A DNA stretch of 64,000 nucleotides from an uncultured Bacteroidia bacterium (GCA_902780455.1 CACZFO010000001.1:62001-126000), one strand, 5' to 3'; numbered from the stretch's first letter, positions 17,831 to 27,390 are shown. A program made the numbers and translations. Notes: generated from the sequence alone by a model not told the origin.

Positions 17831-20800
17831 ATAAAGCCCAAATATAGTGATAAATTGAATACAATATATCGTATGCCTTGCGGATGGAATCCACTCCCGG
17901 CACTTTTACCCACAGTTTGTTCTGCTCCTGCTGGTAGTTGACCTTGCCTATCCTCCGCGATGCAATCTGGCTCATCACTCCCTGATAGATATCCGTCTTG
18001 TAATATGCCGACTGAGGATCCGATACGAAGTAGACAAGCATCATTCCCTGCTTGAGAACTATTTTCTCAAACCCGAGCTTTACCGCAACGTGCCTCAGCT
18101 TTACCACATACGAAAGTTCCCGAACCTGCTCCGGAGGTTCACCGAACCTATCCTTGAGAGAAGACATGAAGGCTTCTATCGAGTCGTCGTCCTTCATGGC
18201 GTCAAGTTCCTTGTACAGCTTTATCTTTTCCGTGGTCTGGCTTATGTACTCATCCGGAATGAACAGCTCAAGGTCCGTATCCACGGCGCAGTCAGATACG
18301 AACTGCACGTCTTCTGAAGGATGCTGTGGAATATCTTCCCTCTTGGAATTGATTTCTATGAACGCTTCGTTGAGTATCCTCTGGTATGTCTCAAAACCCA
18401 TGTCTGCGATGAAACCGCTCTGCTCCCCTCCCAGCAGGTTTCCGGCACCTCTTATGTCCAGATCCTGCATCGCGATGTTGAATCCGCTTCCAAGTTCGCT
18501 GAAGGCTTCTATGGCTTTGATCCTGCGTTTTGCATCCTCTGTCATTGACGTTGCCGGAGGAACGATTAGGTAGCAGTAGGCTTTTACCGCCGAACGTCCG
18601 ACCCTTCCCCTGAGCTGGTGTAAATCGCTCAGGCCGAACATGTGCGCCTGATTGATAATCATGGTGTTGGCATTAGGGATGTCTATGCCGTTCTCTATGA
18701 TGGTCGTGGAAATCAGGATGTCGTAATCGCCCCTTATGAAATCCAGCATCCGGTTTTCCAGAACGGACGGTTCCATCTGGCCGTGACCGGTTACGGTCTT
18801 GGCTTTAGGACAGATTCGGTGTATCATCTGTTCCAGTGCCGGCAGGTCTTCCACCCTGTTGTGCACAAAGAAAACCTGACCTCCGCGGCTCAGTTCGTTG
18901 TCTATGGCTTCTCGGATGTAATCTTCGTTGAAATCTATGATCTCTGTCTGTACCGGAAGCCTGTTTGGCGGAGGAGTGTTTATTATGGAAAGGTCTCTTG
19001 CACCAAGCAGGGAGAACTGCAGCGTGCGTGGAATAGGCGTAGCCGTAAGTGTAAGGGTGTCAACCTCCACCTTCAGCTGCCTGAGTCTTTCCTTGGCAGA
19101 TACTCCGAATTTCTGCTCCTCGTCAACTATCAGCAGACCAAGGTCCTTGAACTTTATGCTCTTGTTCAGAAGCCTGTGGGTTCCTATTATGATGTCAATC
19201 TTTCCGGAAGCTATGTTCTGCGTTATCTCCCTTATGTCCTTTGCGCTGCGGAGCCTGGAAATGTAGTCTATGGTACAAGGATACTTGGCAAGCCTCTCCG
19301 TAAATGTCTTGTAATGCTGAAGGGCCAGGATGGTGGTAGGAACCAGTACGCACACCTGCTTGCTGTCGCACACGGCCTTGAAGGCGGCGCGTATTGCAAC
19401 TTCCGTCTTTCCGAAACCCACGTCGCCGCATACCAGGCGGTCCATCGGGTTCGGACTTTCCATGTCGTGCTTTATTGCCTTGGTGGCGGACGTCTGGTCC
19501 GGAGTATCCTCAAACATGAAGGAGGCTTCCAGCTCGTCCTGGAGATAGGTGTCGGCTGAGAAGGCAAAGCCCTGGGTCCTCTTCCTCTGGGCATAGAGGT
19601 CTATCAGGTCCTTGGCTATGTCCTTTATCTTGGCCTTGGTGGTGGTTTTCAGTTTGTTCCATGCACCGCTTCCAAGTTTGTATATCTTCGGAGGTACGCC
19701 GTCCTTGCTCTTGTACTTTGAAATCTTATGGAGGCTGTGAACGGAAACGAATATTACATCTCCGTCGCGATACATGATCTTTATGGCCTCCTGCATCCTC
19801 CCGCCTATGCTGGTTTTCAGAAGACCTCCGAAAACTCCCACTCCGTGGTCTATGTGCACTATGTAGTCTCCTACATGGAATGCGTTCAGGTCTTCTATCG
19901 CCAGCCTTTCGCTCCTTTCTACCTGACGGCGTACCCTGACCCTGTGATACCTCTCAAAAATCTGATGGTCGGTATAAAGGCATATTTTGGTGTCTGCGCA
20001 CACAAAACCCTCGTGCACCGATTGCTGAAGATGTTCAAAATGTGGGTATTCCCCGCTTGAAATACGTGAAGAATCCCTGAATATGCTCCTTATCCTCTCC
20101 ACCTGTTCTTCAGACGGGGAACTTATGAAAACCGTATATCCTTCTGAATTCCTCTTCCTTATATCATCGGCAAGAAGAGAAAAATTCTTGTTGAAACTAG
20201 GCTGCGGAGAACAGGAGAGTTCAACCTGAACGGAAGTATCATCCAGTTTCCTTCCGTTGAGCGAAACTGCAGTGTATCCCTCATACAGATCCTCCACGTG
20301 TTCAAACGTATCGTGCCAGACAAGACAGTTATCCTTACCTATGTAGTCAAGCAGGGTCTGCCCTCCAAGTGCAATCACTGAAGAAGCCTTGTTGAGGTCA
20401 GGAAAAATCTCTACCATGTCTGTCTTTTCCACCGAACGCTGGCTGTCTACGTTGAACTTGTTTATGGATTCAACTTCGTTTCCGAAAAAATCAATCCTGT
20501 ACGGAACATTGTCTGAATATGAGAAAATATCAACTATTCCTCCCCTTATGGCAAACTGTCCAGGTTCGGAAACAAAATCCACCTTTTCAAATCCGGAAGA
20601 TGAAAGCTTGGTCTTGAGCTGTTCAAAATCAATGTTGTCTCCTGGTTTTAGGGTAAGTATACTCTTTGATACAGCATCTCTCCTGACTATTTTTTCCTTC
20701 AAAGGATCCGGATAGGTGACTATCACCAGATTCCCTGACTTTTCAGAAAACCTGTTTATTGCACTGAGCGTTATGCTCCTTTGCACCTTGTTGGAAGAAT

Positions 20801-21107
20801 CCTTGATTGAAATTATCCTGGATGAAGATGAGGACGAAGAAGGAAAATAGAATACATTGTCTCCGAATTCAGGGTAGAGGTCATTGCACATGTATTCTGC
20901 AGCTTCCTTGCTGTCTTCAACTATCACATGTACATGAGAAGATACGCAACCCTTTACGGCAGAGCAAAAGAAAAACCCCTTGGAAGATGCAAAAAGTCCT
21001 TTTATCAAAGCCGATGAACCTGCTTTTTTTTCATCGATGAATAAAGAGATCCTCTTTACCGCCTCCAAGCGCGAAAACCCAGATATTATTCCCTCCATCT
21101 TTCCCAT
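17808..21107 (-). CDS. mfd: Transcription-repair coupling factor
   Basis: 1099 aa from ATG 21107; ATG 21098 is an alternative. A TTG at 21119 lies inside the promoter element and is unlikely. Domains in order: UvrB-like N-terminal module (about 1-330), CarD-like RNA polymerase interaction domain (HVGDYIVHIDHGVGVFGG), RecG-like translocase with Walker A GDVGFGKTE, Walker B DEEQ, TATPIPRTL and RGRVGRS, and a C-terminal TRCF domain. Mfd pushes stalled RNA polymerase off damaged DNA and recruits UvrA. It heads the leftward run with coaX. Confidence 0.96.
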   Translation of the reverse strand: MGKMEGIISGFSRLEAVKRISLFIDEKKAGSSALIKGLFASSKGFFFCSAVKGCVSSHVHVIVEDSKEAAEYMCNDLYPEFGDNVFYFPSSSSSSSRIISIKDSSNKVQRSITLSAINRFSEKSGNLVIVTYPDPLKEKIVRRDAVSKSILTLKPGDNIDFEQLKTKLSSSGFEKVDFVSEPGQFAIRGGIVDIFSYSDNVPYRIDFFGNEVESINKFNVDSQRSVEKTDMVEIFPDLNKASSVIALGGQTLLDYIGKDNCLVWHDTFEHVEDLYEGYTAVSLNGRKLDDTSVQVELSCSPQPSFNKNFSLLADDIRKRNSEGYTVFISSPSEEQVERIRSIFRDSSRISSGEYPHFEHLQQSVHEGFVCADTKICLYTDHQIFERYHRVRVRRQVERSERLAIEDLNAFHVGDYIVHIDHGVGVFGGLLKTSIGGRMQEAIKIMYRDGDVIFVSVHSLHKISKYKSKDGVPPKIYKLGSGAWNKLKTTTKAKIKDIAKDLIDLYAQRKRTQGFAFSADTYLQDELEASFMFEDTPDQTSATKAIKHDMESPNPMDRLVCGDVGFGKTEVAIRAAFKAVCDSKQVCVLVPTTILALQHYKTFTERLAKYPCTIDYISRLRSAKDIREITQNIASGKIDIIIGTHRLLNKSIKFKDLGLLIVDEEQKFGVSAKERLRQLKVEVDTLTLTATPIPRTLQFSLLGARDLSIINTPPPNRLPVQTEIIDFNEDYIREAIDNELSRGGQVFFVHNRVEDLPALEQMIHRICPKAKTVTGHGQMEPSVLENRMLDFIRGDYDILISTTIIENGIDIPNANTMIINQAHMFGLSDLHQLRGRVGRSAVKAYCYLIVPPATSMTEDAKRRIKAIEAFSELGSGFNIAMQDLDIRGAGNLLGGEQSGFIADMGFETYQRILNEAFIEINSKREDIPQHPSEDVQFVSDCAVDTDLELFIPDEYISQTTEKIKLYKELDAMKDDDSIEAFMSSLKDRFGEPPEQVRELSYVVKLRHVAVKLGFEKIVLKQGMMLVYFVSDPQSAYYKTDIYQGVMSQIASRRIGKVNYQQEQNKLWVKVPGVDSIRKAYDILYSIYHYIWALYGNKSSG
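17839..17846 (-). promoter_or_regulatory. TAnnTTTG promoter element for coaX, inside mfd
   Basis: TATATTTG on the minus strand ends 8 bases before the coaX ATG and lies within the last codons of mfd. Transcription from it would give a leader of only about 5 bases. Confidence 0.5.
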
Positions 21108-21116
21108 CTCGGGCAG

Positions 21117-21124
21117 CAAAGATA
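21117..21124 (-). promoter_or_regulatory. TAnnTTTG promoter element for mfd
   Basis: TATCTTTG on the minus strand ends 9 bases before ATG 21107. It excludes the upstream TTG as a start and predicts a leader of about 6 to 15 bases. Confidence 0.6.
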
Positions 21125-21384
21125 GTCATTAGTTGAAAAATATGTTATTAACCGTGTTGATAACTTTGTTAAAAGAAAACAAGGTTTCAAAAAGTTGAAA
21201 ACCTCCCGTCTGACCAACATGAAAACACCAGCTTTCTCAACATCGACCTATATCAGAAAAATGCCTTGGAAATATCTCTGAAACACTTTTTAAAAGTTTT
21301 CAACATTATCAACAGGATACAACAACAACTAAAAATCTTTATAAAAAATAATAAATGGTTATAGTAAATGGTGGACAAATCCAG
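21125..21384. other. AT-rich divergent gap with DnaA-box-like cluster (candidate replication origin)
   Basis: This 260-base gap between mfd and ruvB has no supported gene. It holds repeated 9-mers one or two changes from the DnaA box TTATCCACA: TTATCAACA at 21306-21314 and (minus) 21155-21163, TTTTCAACA at 21297-21305 directly abutting the former, TTCTCAACA at 21234-21242, and TTTTCAACT (minus) at 21131-21139 and 21193-21201. A run of almost pure A/T follows (about 21329-21368), as an unwinding element would. The clustering is directly visible; the origin role is inference. Confidence 0.4.
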
Positions 21385-21392
21385 TATCTTTG
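21385..21392 (+). promoter_or_regulatory. TAnnTTTG promoter element for ruvB
   Basis: TATCTTTG lies 20 bases before ATG 21413. It sits inside the frame that would start at ATG 21368, so it decides in favour of the shorter RuvB. Confidence 0.55.
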
Positions 21393-21412
21393 TTCCAGAA
21401 GACAACCTAAAT

Positions 21413-22450
21413 ATGATTTCAGAGGGAAACGACATAGAGAATTTCAATCCCAGGCAGATAGAATCTTCTTCCGACAGGGAGGTGGAAAGCCTTGTGCGCC
21501 CGAAGGAATTCAGCGATTTTTCCGGTCAGGAAAAGGTAGTTGAGAACCTGAGGGTGTTTGTAAAAGCTGCCAGGATGAGGGGAGAATCCCTGGACCACAC
21601 CTTGCTTTTCGGTCCTCCAGGTCTTGGAAAGACCACCCTGGCCAATATCATAGCCAACGAGATGGGAGTTGACATGAAGGTTACCTCAGGTCCTATCCTG
21701 GACAAGCCTGGAGACCTTGCCGGCCTGCTGACTTCTCTTGAAAGCGGAGACGTACTCTTCATAGACGAGATCCACCGTCTTCCAAAGATAGTTGAGGAAT
21801 ATCTGTACTCTGCGATGGAAGACTTCCGTATAGACATAATGATAGACAAGGGTCCGGGAGCCAGGAGCGTGCAGATAACCCTCAATCCTTTCACCCTGGT
21901 CGGCGCCACTACCAGGAGCGGACTTCTGTCTTCTCCTCTGAGGGCCAGGTTCGGAATAAACTGCCATCTGGAATATTACAATACCCAGACCTTGCAGAAG
22001 ATCATAAAGAGGTCCGCCGGAATCCTTGACATAGACATAGACGACCAGGCTGCCAAGGAAATAGCTTGCCGCAGCCGCGGAACTCCGAGAATAGCAAATT
22101 CTCTCCTTAGGCGCGTGAGGGATTTTGCCCAGGTAAAAGGCAACGGAGATGTAGACCTTGAAATAACCCGATATTCACTGGATGCCCTCAACATAGACAA
22201 GAGAGGTTTGGACATGATGGACAACAAGATCCTTTCTACTATCATATCCAAGTTCAAGGGAGGTCCCGTTGGTCTTACCACCATAGCTACTGCTGTGGGA
22301 GAAGATGCCGGTACCATAGAGGAGGTTTATGAACCGTTCCTTATCCAGGAAGGCTTCATCAGGAGGACTCCGAGGGGAAGGGAGGTTACAGACCTCAGCT
22401 ACAAGCATCTTGGCATAGACAGGTACAAGAACGACCTTTCGCTTTTCTGA
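21413..22450 (+). CDS. ruvB: Holliday junction branch migration helicase RuvB
   Basis: 345 aa from ATG 21413. An in-frame ATG at 21368 would add 15 residues without family similarity and would overlap the promoter. RuvB hallmarks are [12 protein letters not shown]-like ([19 protein letters not shown]), Walker A GPPGLGKT, Walker B DEIH, the sensor GATTRSG, and the C-terminal winged helix ending [10 protein letters not shown]. It is the hexameric motor that drives branch migration with RuvA, whose gene is at 39944. An Ntn-hydrolase gene follows 23 bases downstream. Confidence 0.97.
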   Translation: MISEGNDIENFNPRQIESSSDREVESLVRPKEFSDFSGQEKVVENLRVFVKAARMRGESLDHTLLFGPPGLGKTTLANIIANEMGVDMKVTSGPILDKPGDLAGLLTSLESGDVLFIDEIHRLPKIVEEYLYSAMEDFRIDIMIDKGPGARSVQITLNPFTLVGATTRSGLLSSPLRARFGINCHLEYYNTQTLQKIIKRSAGILDIDIDDQAAKEIACRSRGTPRIANSLLRRVRDFAQVKGNGDVDLEITRYSLDALNIDKRGLDMMDNKILSTIISKFKGGPVGLTTIATAVGEDAGTIEEVYEPFLIQEGFIRRTPRGREVTDLSYKHLGIDRYKNDLSLF

Positions 22451-22473
22451 AAACACATTAAACACATACAATT

Positions 22474-23691
22474 ATGAAAAAATTTCTTGCAGTTATAGTT
22501 ACCGTTTTATTGACTGCCCCTGTATTTGCTTGTACATCAGCCATTTTTACAGGCAAGTGCACCAAGGACGGCAGGCCTCTTATGTGGAAAAACCGCGATA
22601 CAGGAGAGCTTAACAACCGTCTTGAACATTTCAAGGGAAAGAAATACGATTTCGTAGGTCTTGTGAATTCTCCTTCAAAAGGCGGAGAGGTCTGGGCAGG
22701 AAGCAACGAGGCCGGTTTCTGCATAATGAATACTGCTTCATACAACCTTGCAATCGCTGAAGAAAAAGACCTTCAGGACGGAGAAGGTCAAGTGATGTAC
22801 AAGGCTCTCAGCCTTTGCCGCACGCTCAAGGATTTTGAAAAACTGCTGGATACCATAAAGAAGCCGCTTGCTGTTGAAGCCAATTTCGGAGTTATTGACG
22901 CTGAGGGCGGAGCTGCTTATTATGAAGTCAATACCAGGACCTGGAAGAAGTTTGATGCAAACGATGAAAAGCTTGCTCCGGAAGGATACCTGATCTGGAC
23001 GAACTACTCCAGAAGCGGAAGGGTAGACCAGGGTATGGGATATGTCAGATGGGGCAATGCAACAGATATAGTTGACAAGGCTTACAAAGAAGGAGTAAAG
23101 TTCACTCCTGAGTGGATAATGGAAAATCTTTCAAGGTCTTTCTACCACTCAATACTCAAGGCTGACCTCAGGAATTCAGACATAACCCAGAAGACCAACG
23201 GATGGTTCATAGACCAGGATTTCATTCCAAGGAAATCCACCAGCGCAATTTCCATCTTCCAGGGAGTTGCAAAAGGTGAAAAGGCAAAACATACGATTTT
23301 CTGGTGCGGAATGGGATACGGCCCTCTTGCCGTGCTGGTTCCAGTATTCATGACACACACCAAACTGATACCTTCCACCCTTGCAAAAGGCTCTTCAAAG
23401 GTCAACAAGAACAACAGTTTTGTCTGCGATCAGGTACTTGCCCTTAAAAAGACCATATTCCCTATCGTAAGAGGAAACGGAAACAAGTATTTCAATTTTG
23501 CAAAGCTTTACAATCCGGAAGGAACAGGATACAGCCAGCAGCTTGCAAAGACTGAACAGACTGTCCTTGAAAAATCCAAAGAAGCAATTGAAATTCTCTG
23601 GGCAGGAAAGTTTGATGAAAAGAGGCACAAGAAATTCAACAAGGAAATTGATGAAATCCTGACAGCCGCATACACAGGCCTGAAAAAGTAA
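22474..23691 (+). CDS. Exported Ntn-hydrolase, C45/choloylglycine hydrolase-like
   Basis: 405 aa. The signal peptide (residues 1-19) ends PVFA and is followed at once by Cys20-Thr-Ser-Ala-Ile-Phe, then KDGRPLMWKNRD and GSNEAGFCIMNTASYNL. This matches the N-terminal-nucleophile layout of the acyl-CoA:6-aminopenicillanate acyltransferase/C45 and bile-salt-hydrolase group, with the nucleophile Cys exposed by signal peptide cleavage instead of propeptide autolysis. Such enzymes cleave linear amide bonds. The substrate here is unknown. VFAC could also be read as a poor lipobox. A strong terminator follows. Confidence 0.78.
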   Translation: MKKFLAVIVTVLLTAPVFACTSAIFTGKCTKDGRPLMWKNRDTGELNNRLEHFKGKKYDFVGLVNSPSKGGEVWAGSNEAGFCIMNTASYNLAIAEEKDLQDGEGQVMYKALSLCRTLKDFEKLLDTIKKPLAVEANFGVIDAEGGAAYYEVNTRTWKKFDANDEKLAPEGYLIWTNYSRSGRVDQGMGYVRWGNATDIVDKAYKEGVKFTPEWIMENLSRSFYHSILKADLRNSDITQKTNGWFIDQDFIPRKSTSAISIFQGVAKGEKAKHTIFWCGMGYGPLAVLVPVFMTHTKLIPSTLAKGSSKVNKNNSFVCDQVLALKKTIFPIVRGNGNKYFNFAKLYNPEGTGYSQQLAKTEQTVLEKSKEAIEILWAGKFDEKRHKKFNKEIDEILTAAYTGLKK

Positions 23692-23711
23692 AAAATACTG
23701 ATATGGAAATC

Positions 23712-23745
23712 AAGATGCCGGACAAATACATCCGGCATCTTTTTT
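23712..23745 (+). terminator. Rho-independent terminator after the Ntn-hydrolase gene
   Basis: An 11-bp perfect stem (AAGATGCCGGA / TCCGGCATCTT) with an 8-base loop is followed by a run of T. It separates the plus-strand Ntn-hydrolase from the convergent hexosaminidase. Confidence 0.88.
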
Positions 23746-26182
23746 AATAAATCTTCAGCGGAGGGAGGAAGAAATTCTGACCGTCGCTTTCTCCTGTTAC
23801 CGTAATCCTGACACTCTTTACCATGGTGTTTGGAGTGAGCACTATCCTGCTGCAGTCTACCTCTTTCTTTCCCTTGTAGTTGACCCCGTCTTCAGAGTAT
23901 TCTGCATAACCTTCCGTGAGTCCGTAGAAATCCACGTTTGACCTTCCGGTCACTATGTCTATTACGGAGCATTTGACAGGTTCTTCAAATATGAATGTTA
24001 TATAGTCTCCTTTCTTTGCCCTGCCCTCAAACCTGCAGTAGGAATTCTTCTTGTATTCCTTTAGAATGCTGAGGTTTTTCTCAGATGCTTTCATATTGGT
24101 CTCGATTTCAAAATGAGGCACCATGCGGACGGTTTGCAGAGGCATGTTTGAAACAGCGACTCCGACAGAATGGAGGGTGTCAGAAACAAATGTTGCAAAC
24201 CTGTAATTTGCAATATCTCTGGTAATTATAGGCTCGGTATAGACATACTTGTAATTAGTGGTGTCTTTCTGGCCCCTTATGTTTCCGATCTCGGTCTGTG
24301 GAGAAACTATGGCATATTTTACCACGGCTCCCTCATACGGAGGAGTAACCGTAATTTTGTAAGGCCGCATATAGGATTCGCTTCTGAGGACATCCAGCTT
24401 GGTAAATGCGACAGGCTCTGCCTTGACTTCAGGATACGGTACCCTGAACCTTATTCCCATATTCTCAAGCCTTGCAAAATGAGCCTGTGTCAGACGGTCA
24501 TAGAAATACTTGTAGTTGGCAGCACTGTCTGCGATAGTCCTGGAAGTTCCCCATCCGGTTTCTGCCAATGCACACAGTCTTGGGAACATCTGGTATTCAA
24601 CAAAATTGTCAGGTCTGTTTCCTAATTCTTCCCAAAGTCCGGCCTGTACTCCAACCACGTGTTTCTTTGCAAGTTCAAGGTTTGAAGCTGCCTTTCCTGC
24701 ATCCTTTCCGGCCGCGGCCAGCGCAATAGGATCGTATGAATAAGTTATGTCCAGAGGAATGACCCTTGCCCAGTTGTGTCCTCTCTCTATCGGACTCTGC
24801 TGCATGTCGAGATAAACATATTCGGCAGCCTGCATCACGCAGTCAAATCCGTTCTGCACGGCCTGTGGTCCGAACTTCTTGCGATGCCATACATAAATGA
24901 GGGCATTGTCCTGGATTCCGTCCGCCATCATTATCTCCTCCCATCCTGCAATCTTCTTTCCATATTTTTTTGCAATGTCGTTGACCCTTCTTACAAAATA
25001 TTCATGCAGCTGGTGAGTGTCCTTCATGCCCTTTTCCTTCATGAGAGCCTGGCAGTCAGGGCATCTTGTCCAGTTATGCTGGTTAACCTCGTCACCTCCC
25101 ATGTTTATGATTTTGGAAGGGAACATCTGTGCCATCTCCTTTATGATCTTGTCTATGATTTCATAATTGTGCTCCTTGGCAACACACCATATTTCCCTGG
25201 AAAATCCGGTGTTGTTCACCGATGTATCTTCAGGAGCGTTGCAAAGGATTTCTGGATAGCTGCCTGCTATCGCCGCACTGTGTCCGGGCGTTTCTATTTC
25301 CGGAATAATCTCGATGTTCCTGTCTGCGGCATATTTTACTATATCCTTGATCTGCTGTTGGGTATAGAATCCTCCATAACGCTTGTTGCCGCTTCCGAAA
25401 GATGATGGAATCACCTCCCCGGGTCCTCTCCATGCACCTTTTTCAGTAAGCAGCGGAAGGGACTTTATCTCAACTCTCCATCCCTGGTCGTCTGTCAGAT
25501 GCCAGTGGAACTTGTTGAGCTTGTGGTAAGCCATCCAGTCAAGCACCTTGTAGACAACTTCTGCAGGTCTCCATGTCCTTGAAACATCCAGTTCAAAACC
25601 CCTGTATGAAAACTCGGGCCGGTCTTTGATGCTTCCTGCAGGAATTACCGCCTGTTTTTCAAAAACCTTGTTGTTGAAATCATAAACCTTTGCCGGAAGG
25701 AGCTGGAGTATTGTCTGTACGCTGTTGAACATACCAGCCTGTCCGCCAGCAACTACAAAAACAGCATTCTTGTCTATCTTTATGCTGTAGGATTCTTCCA
25801 TGCCGTCATCATGACTGCCCATGCCAAGCTCCTGTGCCGTAAGGATAGAAATGGCGGTATGTTTAAGTTTGCCGTATTTTTCAGGCAGCTTGTCTTTCTT
25901 GAAAACCGGAGGCTTTGATCCTGTAAGATTGCAAATCCTCTCTGCAAGATATTGTCCTATGAATTCATTGTTGCAGACGATTATCGTTTTTTTGTCAAGG
26001 ATGAAATCTCCAAAAGGGCTTTTTTCATCTTTGCTTCCGTACATCATGGCCATCTTTGGCTGAGGTATCAGCTGGGTGTAAGGATTGTCCTTGTCAAAAC
26101 CATCGTACTGAGCAAAGCTTTTCTGGCTGGACAAACACGCCGAAAGCGCGGCGATTATTATTGTCAATCGTCTGATAAACAT
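23744..26182 (-). CDS. Beta-N-acetylhexosaminidase, GH20 family
   Basis: 812 aa from ATG 26182; an upstream TTG at 26203 is less likely. A signal peptide (about 1-25, SFAQ end) directs it to the periplasm or surface. A GH20b-type N-terminal domain precedes the catalytic barrel. Barrel motifs include FELDVSRTWRP, KFHWHLTDDQGWRVEI, EIETPGHS and the catalytic Asp-Glu in NMGGDEV. The C-terminal part is a beta-sandwich, perhaps carbohydrate binding. It removes terminal GlcNAc or GalNAc from host glycans or murein fragments. It lies at the end of an operon with two DUF4251-like proteins. Confidence 0.93.
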   Translation of the reverse strand: MFIRRLTIIIAALSACLSSQKSFAQYDGFDKDNPYTQLIPQPKMAMMYGSKDEKSPFGDFILDKKTIIVCNNEFIGQYLAERICNLTGSKPPVFKKDKLPEKYGKLKHTAISILTAQELGMGSHDDGMEESYSIKIDKNAVFVVAGGQAGMFNSVQTILQLLPAKVYDFNNKVFEKQAVIPAGSIKDRPEFSYRGFELDVSRTWRPAEVVYKVLDWMAYHKLNKFHWHLTDDQGWRVEIKSLPLLTEKGAWRGPGEVIPSSFGSGNKRYGGFYTQQQIKDIVKYAADRNIEIIPEIETPGHSAAIAGSYPEILCNAPEDTSVNNTGFSREIWCVAKEHNYEIIDKIIKEMAQMFPSKIINMGGDEVNQHNWTRCPDCQALMKEKGMKDTHQLHEYFVRRVNDIAKKYGKKIAGWEEIMMADGIQDNALIYVWHRKKFGPQAVQNGFDCVMQAAEYVYLDMQQSPIERGHNWARVIPLDITYSYDPIALAAAGKDAGKAASNLELAKKHVVGVQAGLWEELGNRPDNFVEYQMFPRLCALAETGWGTSRTIADSAANYKYFYDRLTQAHFARLENMGIRFRVPYPEVKAEPVAFTKLDVLRSESYMRPYKITVTPPYEGAVVKYAIVSPQTEIGNIRGQKDTTNYKYVYTEPIITRDIANYRFATFVSDTLHSVGVAVSNMPLQTVRMVPHFEIETNMKASEKNLSILKEYKKNSYCRFEGRAKKGDYITFIFEEPVKCSVIDIVTGRSNVDFYGLTEGYAEYSEDGVNYKGKKEVDCSRIVLTPNTMVKSVRITVTGESDGQNFFLPPLKIY

Positions 26183-26206
26183 ATGATTATGTCTTGAAAA
26201 CAATTA

Positions 26207-26788
26207 TTAGTTTTTATTTTCCTTTGGTACCGGACGCTCTTCAAGATGTCCGTTGTAGTTGATGAAATCTCTGTACTGGCTTTCAACCCTGACGTATGCC
26301 ATTCCGTTCTTGAAGACGTCTATCTGGAAATAGAAGATTTCGGAATTGTACCTGCTCTTGAATGTGAATTCAACCAGGGCGTAGCATTTCTTGTAAGGAG
26401 GATTGTAGGTAACCTTGGTCTTTACGGGAACCTTGTCTGCATCAATGGCGATGGCGTTATCATTGGAGAATGAATATCTTACCTCCCCGATATATGGCAG
26501 GTAGCATTTGAGTATGCCGTCCTTGATGGAGATGGTATAGCCGTCCATGGTTTCTCTCTGCGGGAGTTTCCTTGGAACGATACGGTCTATCTCTATGTAG
26601 ATATCCTGGTTTTCAACGGAATTGATGACCATTGCCTCAGCAGCAGAAACGGCAGGTACCGGCATTGCGGCTTCCTCCATTGGTGAAGACATTGCTCCAC
26701 CCAATACTGCGCTGGCTTTCCTTGATGTTCCGCAGCTTGCAAGGAGCAGTGCTGCAACTGCTACGGAAATGATTCTGAAAGTTTTCAT
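26207..26788 (-). CDS. DUF4251-like lipoprotein
   Basis: 193 aa. Residues 1-19 form a lipoprotein signal with the lipobox LASC followed by GTSRK, so the protein is probably anchored to a membrane. The rest is a beta-rich domain with YTISIKDGILKCYLPYIGEV, resembling the DUF4251 family of Bacteroidota. It is paralogous to the next gene upstream (26791-27390): both have the xYxI..D..L.C.(L/M)P pattern and a closing E-R-P motif. No function is known. It sits 24 bases before the hexosaminidase start and 2 bases after its paralogue. Confidence 0.72.
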   Translation of the reverse strand: MKTFRIISVAVAALLLASCGTSRKASAVLGGAMSSPMEEAAMPVPAVSAAEAMVINSVENQDIYIEIDRIVPRKLPQRETMDGYTISIKDGILKCYLPYIGEVRYSFSNDNAIAIDADKVPVKTKVTYNPPYKKCYALVEFTFKSRYNSEIFYFQIDVFKNGMAYVRVESQYRDFINYNGHLEERPVPKENKN

Positions 26789-26790
26789 GA

Positions 26791-27390
26791 CTATTCTGTA
26801 AGAGGATTTGACTGTTCAGGCTGAGGTCTTTCAATCACCTCTCCTTCATAGGACATTGATTCAAATCCGGGAACCTCAACCATTGCATATACCTTTCCTG
26901 ACGGATAGATCTGAATGGTCATGGTTACCTGGATGGCCTGGGTGTCCCTGTCTGTGTCGTTGTTCCAGAAAATGCTTCTGAACATGTAGCTCTTCTGCTT
27001 CTCCTGCCAACCGCCGAATATGGTAGTAATCTGATTTTCAGCGTGGATGTTTATGTCAGTATTACTCAGGCTGTAGGCCTGTCTGGACTTTGATTCAGCC
27101 AGACCTTCAAAAGGCATGTTGCAGGAAATATGGTCCTTTTTCAGGTCTATGTAGTAGGACGTATTTCCCATCTGGATGGTCTGGTAGTTGAAGTTGAAGT
27201 TGTTGTTCTTATTGAAGCATCTGAAAATGGATATGTAGATATCCTTCTGCGAAGCACCGTCGTTTACCATCTTGGCAATCCTTTCTTTCCTTTCCCTGGC
27301 GGTTTCTTTTTTCTTTTTCTGCGAATAAGCAGGCATGCAGACCAAAATTGCTGCAGCGAGGCACGCTGCCATTGTCAAAAACTTTTTCAT
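26791..27390 (-). CDS. DUF4251-like exported protein
   Basis: 199 aa with a cleavable signal peptide (1-23, AYSQ end) followed by a highly basic KKKKETARERKER stretch. The core (YYIDLKKDHISCNMPFEGLAE, then IQVTMTIQIYPSGKVYAMVEV) resembles the neighbouring lipoprotein and DUF4251. Unlike its paralogue it has no lipobox cysteine. It is first in a three-gene leftward operon ending with the GH20 enzyme, behind its own promoter element. Function is unknown. Confidence 0.7.
   Translation of the reverse strand: MKKFLTMAACLAAAILVCMPAYSQKKKKETARERKERIAKMVNDGASQKDIYISIFRCFNKNNNFNFNYQTIQMGNTSYYIDLKKDHISCNMPFEGLAESKSRQAYSLSNTDINIHAENQITTIFGGWQEKQKSYMFRSIFWNNDTDRDTQAIQVTMTIQIYPSGKVYAMVEVPGFESMSYEGEVIERPQPEQSNPLTE

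Noticed and set aside
21368-21412. Longer RuvB start at ATG 21368
   Set aside because: A TAnnTTTG promoter element lies inside this stretch and the extra residues have no RuvB similarity.
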